From an uncultured Clostridia bacterium (GTDB lineage Bacteria; Bacillota; Dehalobacteriia; UBA4068), in contig CALYAP010000053.1 in NCBI GenBank assembly GCA_944393575.1, forward strand, positions 1-62,726: a DNA stretch of 62,726 nucleotides, given 5' to 3'. The notes beneath the pieces are model-generated. The model did no database searches. It was not told where the DNA came from and saw only the letters and a program-made list of their open reading frames with translations. The translations under genes were made by a program, and so were the position numbers. The stretch's first letter is position 1, and each line of letters opens with the position of its first letter. Of this stretch, positions 52,295 through 61,289 are shown piece after piece.

Positions 52295-53131
52295 ATGGAG
52301 CAGAACGAAAAATTTTTAGGTAGTGTACAGATATTGTTAGCAGCACTGTTGTGGAGTAGTGTCGGTTTGGTGATCCGCGGTGTCAATTGCGATCTCTTCT
52401 GGCTCTTGACACTCCGTAGTAGTGCGGCATGTATTATTCTCGCTCCGAGCCTGCTGGCATTACGCGGCAAATATCGTGATCCTAACATTTGGCTGGCAGC
52501 ACTGTTTTATGCATTATTTATGGTGGTATTTGCCTTATCTACCCGCTTAGTCGGCTCAGCACAAACTATGGCAGGACAGTATACTGCGCCATTGTTTGTC
52601 TATTTGGCTTTAGTGCTGCGGAAAAAGCTACAGCTAACTTTGGCAAATGCTTTTCCGATGGCATTGATTACTTTGGGCTGTGTGGTAGCTTTGGCTGGTG
52701 ATGGGATATCTTTTTTATCACTGTTTCCTTTGCTCAACGGGGTACTGTTTCCCTTATATGCTACTTTTTTTCGCCGTGCTCAGGATATACCTGCCGGTAC
52801 AGTGATGTGGGTTGGCAATTTGTTATGTATAGTGTTATCATTGCCGTTTGCTTTAGGACAGCCTCTTCCTGATTGGGGCAGCACAGGACTTATCGTTCTC
52901 ACTGGAGTGATGGTAAATGGATTCGCCTATACCTTATACGGTAAAGGAGCCCAGCGCGTTGATGCCTTGTCTAGTGTGATGTTATGTTTAATCGAGCCTA
53001 TTTTGAATCCGGTATGGGTCTGGCTGTTTTTGGGGGAAGCCCCCAGTGCTACTACTTTAGCCTCGCTATTATTGATTTTAGCTGGTGGTGCTCTGGATGC
53101 GATTTTACCATTGGTACGCCGTCGTCCATAA
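52295..53131 (+). CDS. EamA/DMT family transporter
   Basis: This 278-residue protein has ten membrane spans in two EamA repeats: first half LLAALLWSSVGLVIRG, second half with VNGFAYTLYGKGAQRVDALSSVMLCLIEPILNPVWVWLFLGE. The family exports amino acids or other metabolites. The ATG at 52295 fits the usual N-terminus and has GGAGG twelve bases ahead; an earlier frame from 52208 adds about 29 unlikely residues. Confidence 0.88.
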   Translation: MEQNEKFLGSVQILLAALLWSSVGLVIRGVNCDLFWLLTLRSSAACIILAPSLLALRGKYRDPNIWLAALFYALFMVVFALSTRLVGSAQTMAGQYTAPLFVYLALVLRKKLQLTLANAFPMALITLGCVVALAGDGISFLSLFPLLNGVLFPLYATFFRRAQDIPAGTVMWVGNLLCIVLSLPFALGQPLPDWGSTGLIVLTGVMVNGFAYTLYGKGAQRVDALSSVMLCLIEPILNPVWVWLFLGEAPSATTLASLLLILAGGALDAILPLVRRRP

Positions 53132-53200
53132 GTATAGTTGGAACAGATAGGTCTGTTTAGGCGCTGGGAGTAAGACTCTCTTGTTTGGAGTATCCGCTAT

Positions 53201-53236
53201 AAAACCCGGCAACAATACTAGTTGCCGGGTTTTATA
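53201..53236. terminator. bidirectional terminator between the EamA gene and murI
   Basis: AAAACCCGGCAAC (53201-53213) pairs with GTTGCCGGGTTTT (53221-53233), followed by ATAATAT on one side. Confidence 0.9.
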
Positions 53237-53310
53237 ATATATTTGGTTTTACCTATATTTAAAAGATAGCCGTGATAAGATAGCCATTTACATCATCATG
53301 GCTTTTGCCC

Positions 53311-54096
53311 TTAAAGAACTTGTTGCTTTTTACTATTGAGCAGTTGTTGACATAAGCTTAAAATTTTGGGGTTATCATTGCTGTTGAAAAAGGTAATATT
53401 GCCCGGCTGGGTGCTATCGGTTTCCAGACCATTATTATGCAGTTGACGCTGGGTCTCTTTAGCAGTTCCCTCTGCTCCGTCAAAAAACTCTACTTCATAC
53501 CCCAGGGCTTTAGTAATACTGTCCTTAACAAAAGGGAAGTGGGTGCAGCCCAAAACGATTCCGGATACTTTAGGGGTGTGGAATGGCGCCATGATTTCAT
53601 TTAGATAGGCTTCTAATTCTGGTCCTTGGGTAATTCCTTGCTCAACAAAATTGACTATTCCCGATGCCGGCAGGGATATTATTTCTGCTTCTGCCCGGTA
53701 ACGATCTAGCAGCGTAGCGAATTTTTGCTCTCGCAGTGTCACCTCGGTTGCCATGACAACGATACGTCCGTGCAGTTTATTGATAGCTGGTTTTAATGCA
53801 GGCTCCATCCCAATAATGGGTATCTGATGGTATTTTTCTCTTAATACTGTTACTGCTGCTGACGTAGCAGTATTGCAGGCCAATACAATGGCTTTAGCCT
53901 GTCGGGAAAGCAAAAAATCAATGTTTTTTAAAGTGAGGGCCAAAACCTCATCAGTAGATTTTATCCCATATGGGGCGTTGAGCGAATCGCCAAAATACAA
54001 ATAATTTTCTTGGGGCATCAGCCGTATCAGCTCTTGTAAAACGCTGATCCCACCAAGGCCGGAGTCAAATACGGCTACTGGTTTGGGCTGTTTCAT
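53311..54096 (-). CDS. murI: glutamate racemase
   Basis: This 261-residue racemase makes D-glutamate for peptidoglycan. The two catalytic Cys are Cys74 in LACNTATS and Cys183 in LGCTHFP; Asp11 in FDSGLGG and the YFGDSLNAPYG stretch are typical. AAAGGAAA precedes the ATG. It stands divergent from pnp across 293 bases. Confidence 0.96.
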   Translation of the reverse strand: MKQPKPVAVFDSGLGGISVLQELIRLMPQENYLYFGDSLNAPYGIKSTDEVLALTLKNIDFLLSRQAKAIVLACNTATSAAVTVLREKYHQIPIIGMEPALKPAINKLHGRIVVMATEVTLREQKFATLLDRYRAEAEIISLPASGIVNFVEQGITQGPELEAYLNEIMAPFHTPKVSGIVLGCTHFPFVKDSITKALGYEVEFFDGAEGTAKETQRQLHNNGLETDSTQPGNITFFNSNDNPKILSLCQQLLNSKKQQVL

Positions 54097-54389
54097 AATT
54101 ATTTCCTTTATCTCAATATCAGTTGATATAGTTCAAATAGTCAAATTCATTTATTACTTTATTATACCACAAGATCTGTTTTTTTAAAGGGCGAAAAAGA
54201 AAAATCTTACAATATATGGTAATTAGCTGTATAGAGATAACTAATTATGGAAAATTTTTTAAAATGAACAAAAAACTATCATTACTCCTTCTCTATAGTG
54301 AGCTAAATGACAAGATAAAAGGATAATTGATAATTATACCGAAATAATAAAAGTTGAATAAAAGAGAAGAGAAAAATGGAGGTAAAAAG

Positions 54390-56540
54390 ATGTCCAATAT
54401 TTTGCGAAAGAGCATCGAAGTTGGAGGACGTACTCTGACTCTTGAGACCGGACGTATGGCCAAGCAGGCAGGAGGTGCTGTGTTTGCTACTTATGGCGAT
54501 ACCATGGTTCTTGCCTGTGCCACGATGAGCGCTGAGCCACGCCAGGGGATTGATTTTTTCCCCTTACAAGTAGAATATGAAGAGAAAATGTATTCCGTGG
54601 GTAAAATACCCGGCGGGTTTATTAAAAGAGAGGGACGGCCTAGTGAAAAAGCCATTCTTTCCTCCCGTATTATCGACCGCCCCTTGCGTCCACTGTTCCC
54701 TAAAGGATTTCGTAATGATGTACAGGTGATAACTACTGTTATGAGTGTAGATCAGGATAATCCTCCGGATATGACGGCAATGATCGGCGCTTCTGCCGCA
54801 GTAACGATCTCAAATATTCCTTTTAATGGCCCAATCGCTGGCGTCACCATCGGTCTGATCGATGGTGAGTATATCATCAATCCTACGGTAGAGCAGGAAG
54901 AGCTTTCGGAGATGCATTTAAGCGTAGCTGGTACAGCTGATGCCGTAATGATGGTCGAGGCTGGCGCTAATGAAATTTCTGAAGAAGTTATCTTGGAAGG
55001 CATTATGTTTGCCCATGAAGAGATCAAAAAGATCGTTGCGATGATCAATGATTTCCGTACCGAGGCATTAGAGATGGGTTTAGCTAAAGAGAAATTTCCT
55101 TTTGTTAAACCTGAGCCTGATCCGGAATTGGATGCTGCTGTCCGCGCGGAAGCTGGTGATGCTTTCCGTGAGGCGATGAAGAAGTGCTCTGCAGAGCGGA
55201 TAGATAAAAATACCCGTGAAAGTATGTTTGCCGAAATCAATAATTCCGTTCAGGAGAAGCTGGCGGAGCAGTTCCCAGAACAGGAAGCCGAAATCGGCGA
55301 GATTCTTTATACTATTGAGAAAGAGACAATGCGTTCCCTGATCGCTAAAGACAAGATCAGGATCGATGGCCGTACTACTACGGAAATCCGTCCTATCACC
55401 TGCGAGGTTGGCATTTTGGCCCGTACCCACGGTTCGTCGCTCTTTACCAGGGGCCAGACCCAGATTCTTAATGCCCTCACTATGGGGATGATCTCCCAGG
55501 AACAGATCCTTGATGGCATAGCTCCGGAAACCTCTAAACGTTATATGCATCAGTATAATTTCCCACCATATTCTGTGGGCGAGACTCGTCCGGTGCGTAG
55601 CCCAGGACGCAGAGAGATCGGTCATGGTGCTTTGGCAGAAAGAGCTCTTCTACCAGTGATCCCAGATGAAGAGACCTTCCCCTATGCTCTGCGTTTAGTC
55701 TCTGAAGCCATTGAATCGAATGGTTCTACCTCTATGGGTAGTGTGTGCGCTTCCACCCTTTCTTTGATGGATGCCGGAGTACCGATCACTGCTCCAGTAG
55801 CAGGTTGTGCTATGGGGCTCATCAAAGACGGCGATGATATCACTATCCTGACCGATATTCAGGGAATGGAAGATTTCTTAGGCGATATGGACTTTAAAGT
55901 CGCTGGCACAGAGAAGGGTGTTACTGCCATTCAGATGGATATCAAGATCCCGGGTATCGATCGGGAGATCCTTACCCGTGCTTTGGCGCAGGCCAGAGAG
56001 GGCAGAATGTTTATTATGGGTAAAATGTTGGAATGCATCAAAGAGCCTCGTGAACATCTTAGCCCCTATGCTCCACGGATTATCACCATGCAGATCAATC
56101 CAGATAAGATCCGTGACGTTATTGGCAGCGGTGGGAAAATCATCAAAAAGATCATCGAAGCCACTGGCGCAGAGATCGATATCGAGGATGATGGTCGTAT
56201 CTTTATCTCTAGTGTTGATGGCACCAAAGGTGAGAAGGCACAGCAAATCATCGAGACTATTGTTGCTGAGCCCGTAGTTGGTCAGATTTATAAGGGTACA
56301 GTAGTTAAGATTATGGAATTTGGTGCCTTTGTCGAGATCATCCCAGGTGTCTTTGGCAGCCCAGGCAAGGATGGCATGGTTCATATTAGTCAGCTGTCCA
56401 ATAAGCGGGTCAACAAAGTCGAGGATGTCTGCTCTGAAGGCGATATGATGTATGTTAAGTGCATTGCTGTTGATCCAGCTACTGGTAAGGTCAAACTTTC
56501 CCGCCGCGAAGCTTTTGAAGATCTGGGCTTAGAATTGTAA
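54390..56540 (+). CDS. pnp: polyribonucleotide nucleotidyltransferase (PNPase)
   Basis: This 716-residue enzyme degrades RNA from the 3' end with phosphate. Two RNase PH domains (about 1-230 and 320-540), with [23 protein letters not shown] and [20 protein letters not shown] in the second, are followed by a KH domain ([18 protein letters not shown]) and an S1 domain ([15 protein letters not shown]). The S1 loop has an extra FGSPGKDG stretch. AATGGAGG precedes the ATG at 54390. The usual neighbour rpsO is not directly ahead. A leader of about 200 bases holds no recognised structure. Confidence 0.96.
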   Translation: MSNILRKSIEVGGRTLTLETGRMAKQAGGAVFATYGDTMVLACATMSAEPRQGIDFFPLQVEYEEKMYSVGKIPGGFIKREGRPSEKAILSSRIIDRPLRPLFPKGFRNDVQVITTVMSVDQDNPPDMTAMIGASAAVTISNIPFNGPIAGVTIGLIDGEYIINPTVEQEELSEMHLSVAGTADAVMMVEAGANEISEEVILEGIMFAHEEIKKIVAMINDFRTEALEMGLAKEKFPFVKPEPDPELDAAVRAEAGDAFREAMKKCSAERIDKNTRESMFAEINNSVQEKLAEQFPEQEAEIGEILYTIEKETMRSLIAKDKIRIDGRTTTEIRPITCEVGILARTHGSSLFTRGQTQILNALTMGMISQEQILDGIAPETSKRYMHQYNFPPYSVGETRPVRSPGRREIGHGALAERALLPVIPDEETFPYALRLVSEAIESNGSTSMGSVCASTLSLMDAGVPITAPVAGCAMGLIKDGDDITILTDIQGMEDFLGDMDFKVAGTEKGVTAIQMDIKIPGIDREILTRALAQAREGRMFIMGKMLECIKEPREHLSPYAPRIITMQINPDKIRDVIGSGGKIIKKIIEATGAEIDIEDDGRIFISSVDGTKGEKAQQIIETIVAEPVVGQIYKGTVVKIMEFGAFVEIIPGVFGSPGKDGMVHISQLSNKRVNKVEDVCSEGDMMYVKCIAVDPATGKVKLSRREAFEDLGLEL

Positions 56541-56632
56541 TTATCATTAGCAATGCCCTGTTAATTAGATAAACTATTTACCTGTATCGTATAAAATCAA
56601 TTAAATAAGATTTCGTATGGATCGAATAGGAT

Positions 56633-56667
56633 AAAAAACAGCGCTATTTGAGCGCTGTTTTTTTATC
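56633..56667 (+). terminator. terminator of pnp
   Basis: AAAAACAGCGCT (56634-56645) pairs with AGCGCTGTTTTT (56651-56662), followed by TTT. Confidence 0.9.
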
Positions 56668-56694
56668 CTATTTTTTTCTACTATTGCATATCAT
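56666..56694 (+). promoter_or_regulatory. candidate sigma-E promoter of yabPQ
   Basis: TCCTATT (56666-56672) and CATATCAT (56687-56694) are 14 bases apart. They match the sigma-E consensus as I recall it (KMATATT and CATACAHT) at six of seven and six of eight positions. This sits right behind the pnp terminator and about 22 bases ahead of yabP. In Bacillus yabP is made in the mother cell under sigma-E. Confidence 0.42.
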
Positions 56695-56715
56695 GATAAA
56701 AAAGGAGGTGGCACT

Positions 56716-56997
56716 ATGGCCGAAAACAAACATCGGGTAATTCTTGATGAAAGATCCTCTTTGATGCTTAATGGAGTGAATAATGTTGATAGCTTTGCAG
56801 ATGAGCATATTGAACTATCTGGTTCTTTCGGTGGGCTTGATATAGAAGGCTCTGAGCTTAAAATCGCTTCTTTAGATTTAGATGCAGGCAAGGTAACCAT
56901 CAGCGGCAGGATAGATTCCCTTGCTTATTGCCAAAGTCGGGAGGAAAAGAAAATCAAACATAAGAGCAAAAAAGCTCTTTCGCGGTTGTTGAAATAG
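56716..56997 (+). CDS. yabP: sporulation protein YabP
   Basis: This 93-residue protein is of the YabP/YqfC family: HRVILDERSSLMLNGVNNVDSFADEHIEL, then LKIASLDLDAGKVTISGRIDSLAY. It is needed for spore formation in Bacillus, probably in the forespore membrane or cortex step. A basic tail (KKIKHKSKKALSR) follows. AAAGGAGG precedes the ATG. It runs directly into yabQ. Confidence 0.93.
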   Translation: MAENKHRVILDERSSLMLNGVNNVDSFADEHIELSGSFGGLDIEGSELKIASLDLDAGKVTISGRIDSLAYCQSREEKKIKHKSKKALSRLLK

Positions 56998-56998
56998 C

Positions 56999-57505
56999 AT
57001 GCAGGACGATATTTTACTCCTCTCTCAACTAAGTCAGATGGCCGCTGCTTTGTTGGCTGGTGTTGCAGGTGGGGTTGCTTTTGATATCTATCAACGGCTT
57101 TGTTATGGCTCGATTAAAAGACGGCAACGCCCAGCAGCATATATCAAAGGAGATTTGCTTTTCGGCGTTATTCTTATCAGCCTATGGCTGCTTTTTTGGT
57201 TTTCCTGTACTGATGGTTCGCTGCGTTTTTCCGTTCTTATCTGGTTGATTATTGGTTTTAGCATTTATTTTGGCCTTTTTCGTCAGCGGTTGATAACTTT
57301 ATTTCATAAATTGCCCCATCACCGTAAGCGTCATCATCGTCAAGAATCCCCATCATCAAAGAGACTGCAATCTAAAAACATACATCTGGTTGATAAAGGA
57401 TCACATTTATTATTAGATTTTTATCAGCACAGTCATCATGTCTGCGGCAGCATAAGGCAGAAACTTTCATCTTTTAGAGCTCACAAAGAAGAAAAAAAGC
57501 AATAA
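56999..57505 (+). CDS. yabQ: sporulation protein YabQ
   Basis: This 168-residue protein has an N-terminal set of membrane spans with the YabQ pattern QMAAALLAGVAGGVAFDIYQRL, then two more spans, and a long basic C-terminal part rich in His and Arg (HHRKRHHRQ). In Bacillus it is needed for spore cortex formation. The start lies one base after the yabP stop, so the two are coupled. The His-rich tail is longer than I expect. Confidence 0.9.
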   Translation: MQDDILLLSQLSQMAAALLAGVAGGVAFDIYQRLCYGSIKRRQRPAAYIKGDLLFGVILISLWLLFWFSCTDGSLRFSVLIWLIIGFSIYFGLFRQRLITLFHKLPHHRKRHHRQESPSSKRLQSKNIHLVDKGSHLLLDFYQHSHHVCGSIRQKLSSFRAHKEEKKQ

Positions 57506-57531
57506 TTTATAAATTTGTAGCAAATTTGTAC

Positions 57532-57560
57532 TTGATTTGTCCACAGGTTGTTGATATAAT
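57532..57560 (+). promoter_or_regulatory. sigma-A promoter of the HTH-FtsB operon
   Basis: TTGATT (57532-57537) and perfect TATAAT (57555-57560) are 17 bases apart. The next gene starts 50 bases on. Two DnaA-box-like sites cover the spacer and the region behind the -10 (see the next entry). Confidence 0.75.
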
Positions 57561-57568
57561 GTGGATAA
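57537..57568. promoter_or_regulatory. pair of DnaA-box-like sites over the promoter
   Basis: TTGTCCACA (57537-57545, one mismatch to TTATCCACA) and, on the other strand, a perfect TTATCCACA (57560-57568) face each other across 14 bases, with the -10 box in between. If DnaA binds here it would act on the promoter. The sites are read directly; function is inferred. Confidence 0.5.
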
Positions 57569-57609
57569 ACTCACGATTCAGTAAGTAGATTCTACGCAAG
57601 GACATGCCA

Positions 57610-57843
57610 ATGAAGATAGAAATTCACAATGCTCAAAATCTCAGTTTTCGAGAAAAGCAAGTGGTTGTCTTGAAGGAAAGCGGGATGTCCGCGTCGAAAA
57701 TTGCGAAAAAGCTCAAAATAGCTGAAAGTACAGTAGCTACTCTTTATAATAGAGCCCGAGGAAAAGGATACGAAGCGGTTATTGTTATCCCTGGCGATGT
57801 TTTAGCGCTTTATGACGGCGATGAGGATGAAGATGAGAGCTAA
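57610..57843 (+). CDS. small helix-turn-helix protein
   Basis: This 77-residue protein is mostly one helix-turn-helix of the LuxR / sigma region 4 style: LSFREKQVVVLKESGMSASKIAKKLKIAESTVATLYNRAR, then a short strand and an acidic tail (DGDEDEDES). The ATG at 57610 has AAGGAC eight bases ahead; one at 57604 is too close. The acidic tail is coded by the same bases as the start of the FtsB gene, which overlaps it by 11 bases. A role in control of that gene is possible. Confidence 0.75.
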   Translation: MKIEIHNAQNLSFREKQVVVLKESGMSASKIAKKLKIAESTVATLYNRARGKGYEAVIVIPGDVLALYDGDEDEDES

Positions 57844-58219
57844 AAAAACGCAGACAACTAAGAGAAAAAGATCCTTTCGGTGGTGGAATATCTTGGTAGT
57901 TGGCTTAGCCTTGTTCTTTTGTGTCAGGCTAGGTATGCAGGTCAAGCAATACCATGATTTGCAGGAAGAAAAAGCTTATTATCAAGAAGTTCTTGCCGAA
58001 ACCGAAGCAGCTTATCAGGAACAATTAGATAAGCAAGAACTGCTTTATAATGATTCTTATCTGGAGCGAATGGCTAGAGAACGTCTGGGTATGGTCAAGG
58101 ACGGAGAAACTGTCATTTCTACTGTAGAAACGGATTTGCCTGAATCTGATGTCGATGAATCTCAGGATAACGAAAAAGACGAACAAGATAATTCTTCTGC
58201 GGATAACACAGAAGAGTAA
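57833..58219 (+). CDS. FtsB/DivIC family cell division protein
   Basis: This 128-residue protein has a basic N-terminus, one membrane span (about 17-35) and an external coiled coil (about 40-70) with QLDKQELLYNDSYLERMARERLGMVKDGE, which is the FtsB/DivIC signature. A long acidic tail (DESQDNEKDEQDN) follows. It should bridge divisome parts. The ATG at 57833 has GAGGATGAAG in front, and its start lies within the end of the HTH gene. Confidence 0.9.
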   Translation: MRAKKTQTTKRKRSFRWWNILVVGLALFFCVRLGMQVKQYHDLQEEKAYYQEVLAETEAAYQEQLDKQELLYNDSYLERMARERLGMVKDGETVISTVETDLPESDVDESQDNEKDEQDNSSADNTEE

Positions 58220-58276
58220 GTAATTATGATTTCATCTCATATAGTAAATATAGTGCTCTTTTTATCCGTCTTACCC

Positions 58277-58313
58277 AAAGAAAAAACCTCCTTTTAAAGG
58301 AGGTTTTTTCTTT
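58277..58313. terminator. bidirectional terminator between ftsB-like and GNAT genes
   Basis: AAAGAAAAAACCTCCTTT and AAAGGAGGTTTTTTCTTT form an 18-bp stem around a single T, with T-runs both ways. Confidence 0.9.
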
Positions 58314-58341
58314 GAGATATTCTTATCTATTCCTGTTTTGT

Positions 58342-59241
58342 CTAGGTCATTTCATTGACCCATAGCTTGGTGCTAGTTCCAAAGAGATTTTTGGTGTATT
58401 GGGCTAAATCGTCAGGCGGGTTTATCTCCGCTGTACTCACTGCCATTACGTATGGGATAGGCAGTGCCGAATATGTGGGCAGCAGGACGTTGGCTGGCGC
58501 ATCCCAGGAGATTTCTGCATATCCCTCTCTGGCTGCAATATGCTGGGCCAGGTTTAATGCTGCTATTAAGGACTGTTGATCCCGATAGCCGATTTCTTTG
58601 ATTTTGCATTGCTGATTATCGATCATCCATAGCAGATAAGCGTTATTATTAAAATAGAGGGAACCTCCGTCGCAGAGAAAATCTGCGATAAATTCCCGCC
58701 AGTTAATAATATTGCGAACGATATAGCCATCCATATTAGCTGTCATTTGTTGATAAATATTGTTATAGACCGCAACATTTTGCTCGGACAATGTGCCAAG
58801 CTGCCAGCCTGTAGGAAGAGTAGCCTCTGTCTGCGCAGGAAAATGATAGCGGTTGAGCTGATAGCAATGAGTAAAGCCTAAGGGTCGGTAGAAATCAGGA
58901 ATATCCGTATAAAGCATTAATAACTGGTAGTTCTTTTGTAGCTCCTTGCGGATATGCCTGAGCAATTTTCTAGCATAACCATGCCCCTGATGAACTTTGC
59001 TGGTGCAAACTCCTACCAGATAAGCTACTGGCAGTTCTTGGTGGTGAAGGCGAAGCCGCTTTGGCGCATATTGCAGTGAGGAGACTAAACGCTGCCCGTC
59101 AAAAAGGCATAAAGTACGCTCTGGCCGGTAAACCGTTTGGAAGTACCAACTGAAATATGGCTCGTCAGCACCGAAAGCTTCAGCCCATAGCTGCATTACC
59201 GCCTCTTTATCATTGGTTGTGGCATACCGGATACTAATCAT
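58342..59241 (-). CDS. GNAT family N-acetyltransferase, Eis-like
   Basis: This 299-residue protein has an N-terminal GNAT domain (YLVGVCTSKVHQGHGYARKLLRHI as the acetyl-CoA loop, DFYRPLGFTHCY) and a second domain of about 130 residues, as in Eis-type acetyltransferases. The substrate is unknown. TGAGGC precedes the ATG. The start lies within the end of the DUF2156 gene (8-base overlap). Confidence 0.86.
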   Translation of the reverse strand: MISIRYATTNDKEAVMQLWAEAFGADEPYFSWYFQTVYRPERTLCLFDGQRLVSSLQYAPKRLRLHHQELPVAYLVGVCTSKVHQGHGYARKLLRHIRKELQKNYQLLMLYTDIPDFYRPLGFTHCYQLNRYHFPAQTEATLPTGWQLGTLSEQNVAVYNNIYQQMTANMDGYIVRNIINWREFIADFLCDGGSLYFNNNAYLLWMIDNQQCKIKEIGYRDQQSLIAALNLAQHIAAREGYAEISWDAPANVLLPTYSALPIPYVMAVSTAEINPPDDLAQYTKNLFGTSTKLWVNEMT

Positions 59242-60130
59242 GGCTAAGCCTCAGATAGTATTTATGTTCCAGCCGGCAGGGATTATAGCTTGTCTTAGCC
59301 TTACGCAGACCGGCTGATCCCATATCCTCCGCACGGTTGATATATTGATATCCTTCTGTGTATTCCCGAGCATAAAAACAGTTGATGGCCTGATAGACAC
59401 CAGGAATATTGATATCTCCCTTTTCGATATGGATACAATAGGTATCCGCATTAAGCGGTTCGCCGATCGTAAAAGCGCATACCTTATCACCAATAAGTAA
59501 AGCTGCTCCTTCGCAATCAAGCTCATCTAAATGGTCAAGAGCGTCAAGAGAGCCCTGATATTCTTGCTGCAGCTCGAAATCATTGGCATCATGGCGGCCC
59601 ATCCAGATATTTAGCTCTTCTTTACAGTCATTAACTAGATCTTTGGTTATAGGCAATAGTTTGTATTCTGGATAGTTGCGTTTAAAGCGGTTGATCTGGT
59701 TCCTTTTGCCATCGAATTTTTTGCCTGGCAGATGCGCCAGATCGCTTTGCAGATAGATATAATTAGCCCCATCCAGATAATCTTCCGCTACGAATCTTCC
59801 TGGCCAATACTTCTCGTAGAAAAGCAGATCATCAGCTGAGACCTCGCTGATGATGAATTCTTTATTTTCTTGCTGATAAGCTTTGATCATCGCTTCTGTG
59901 GCGCGCAGAACAGCTTGATCATCTGCTGATATCGGTACGCAAATAGTATCCAGGTTTTTATAATTGCTTTTTACCACTAATGCATCTTCGACTATGGCCC
60001 AGCTATATGGATCCCATTCCCGCCAAAGATAAAAGCTGGAAAAGCAGTAGGTGATCAGATTACGTTTTCTGCCTTGAAGATAGCTATTAAATAAAGCTTT
60101 ATCGTTTAAGGTAACCTCATTGAACTGCAT
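59234..60130 (-). CDS. DUF2156 family protein (GNAT fold, aminoacyl-transferase-like)
   Basis: This 298-residue protein matches DUF2156: TYCFSSFYLWREWDPYSWAIVED, the DGKRNQINRFKRNYPEYKLLP stretch and INRAEDMGSAGLRKAKTSYNPC near the end. The fold is shared with the catalytic part of phosphatidylglycerol lysyltransferase (MprF), but no membrane part is present, so the acceptor is open. GAGGAG precedes the ATG. It is the first of a two-gene set with the Eis-like acetyltransferase. Confidence 0.9.
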   Translation of the reverse strand: MQFNEVTLNDKALFNSYLQGRKRNLITYCFSSFYLWREWDPYSWAIVEDALVVKSNYKNLDTICVPISADDQAVLRATEAMIKAYQQENKEFIISEVSADDLLFYEKYWPGRFVAEDYLDGANYIYLQSDLAHLPGKKFDGKRNQINRFKRNYPEYKLLPITKDLVNDCKEELNIWMGRHDANDFELQQEYQGSLDALDHLDELDCEGAALLIGDKVCAFTIGEPLNADTYCIHIEKGDINIPGVYQAINCFYAREYTEGYQYINRAEDMGSAGLRKAKTSYNPCRLEHKYYLRLSHD

Positions 60131-60243
60131 TTATCCCACTCCTCTATGTTTGTAAAAATTATAGCAGAAATTATTTGTCATGTCATGGACTTTTTTGTAC
60201 TATATGGTATAATACACCTAAGCTTTCATAAAGGGGAGGCACA

Positions 60244-61104
60244 ATGGATACTTCATTTATATCGATTACAGCTGTTGCTTTTCAAATCGGCTCGCTGTCT
60301 GTGCGCTGGTACGGGATTATTATCAGCCTGGGGATGGCTTTAGGAATCTATTTAGCTTACCGTGAGGTCAAGAGAGAACACCAAGACCCAGACCATCTAC
60401 TCAATATGCTGTTGATTTTGATCCCTGCGGCTATCATTGGTGCTAGGATTTATTATGTGATTTTCCGTTGGGATTTTTATGCCCTCAATCCAGAAAAGAT
60501 TTTCGCTATCTGGGAGGGTGGTTTGGCTATCCATGGCGGGGTTATCGCCGGGATTTTGGTGGTTATCCTATATTGTTATTTCAAGAAGCTTGATTTTTTC
60601 CGCTGGGCAGATATGCTGGCGCCATCATTGATTCTGGGGCAGGCTATCGGCCGTTGGGGTAATTTTGCCAACCAGGAAGCCTTTGGACCGGTCATTGAGG
60701 AAGGTTCCTTTTGGAGCTGGGTACCACTACAGGTTTATGCAGATGGCGCTTATCACCACCCAACATTTTTATACGAATCACTTTGCGATCTGGCTATCTT
60801 TATTTTCTTATTTATTTTGATTCGTAAGAAGCATCGTGCGGGGACGATCTTCTCTTGGTATTTGATTTTGTATTCTATTGCCCGTTTCTTTATCGAAGGC
60901 TTGCGCATGGATAGCCTGATGATGGGAGGCTTGCGTACGGCTCAAGTCGTTTCTTTAATTTGTATCGTCGCGGGTATTGTTATTCTTTATTGTATCCGTA
61001 AACGACCGTTGATTGATGTGGCCGCACCTCCTGCCACGACACCTCCATTAAAAGAGAAGCACACTAAAAGTGTCAAGAAAAATGGTAAGCAAGAAAAACG
61101 GTAA
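60244..61104 (+). CDS. lgt: prolipoprotein diacylglyceryl transferase
   Basis: This 286-residue membrane enzyme lipidates the Cys of lipoproteins, such as MetQ and the GerC protein here. Seven spans are seen with the Lgt signature GGLAIHGGVIAG and GQAIGRWGNFANQEAFG. A basic tail of about 30 residues, rich in Lys and Pro, ends the protein. GGGGAGG precedes the ATG. It forms its own unit, with a terminator behind. Confidence 0.96.
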   Translation: MDTSFISITAVAFQIGSLSVRWYGIIISLGMALGIYLAYREVKREHQDPDHLLNMLLILIPAAIIGARIYYVIFRWDFYALNPEKIFAIWEGGLAIHGGVIAGILVVILYCYFKKLDFFRWADMLAPSLILGQAIGRWGNFANQEAFGPVIEEGSFWSWVPLQVYADGAYHHPTFLYESLCDLAIFIFLFILIRKKHRAGTIFSWYLILYSIARFFIEGLRMDSLMMGGLRTAQVVSLICIVAGIVILYCIRKRPLIDVAAPPATTPPLKEKHTKSVKKNGKQEKR

Positions 61105-61117
61105 TGATAAATAAAAC

Positions 61118-61153
61118 GATCCCCCGTTGGTTAATACCAATACGGGGGATTGT
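61118..61153 (+). terminator. terminator of lgt
   Basis: ATCCCCCGT (61119-61127) pairs with ACGGGGGAT (61142-61150), followed by TGTTTCTT. Confidence 0.85.
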
Positions 61154-61289
61154 TTCTTCATGGAGCAATAATTAGTGGTTGCTAACAGCTGGTTCTGCAT
61201 TTATCTAACAGATATTTAATAATTTCTTAATATTTTACCGCCTTTTTTCTTAAAGAAGTCAATGATAGAATAATCACGGAGGGTGAGAC

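Noticed and set aside
54264-54326. A 20-codon reading MNKKLSLLLLYSE in the pnp leader.
   Set aside because: No ribosome site and too short to support; the leader also shows no clear regulatory fold.
60146-60343. An open frame leading into lgt.
   Set aside because: It overlaps the lgt start in another frame and has no ribosome site.
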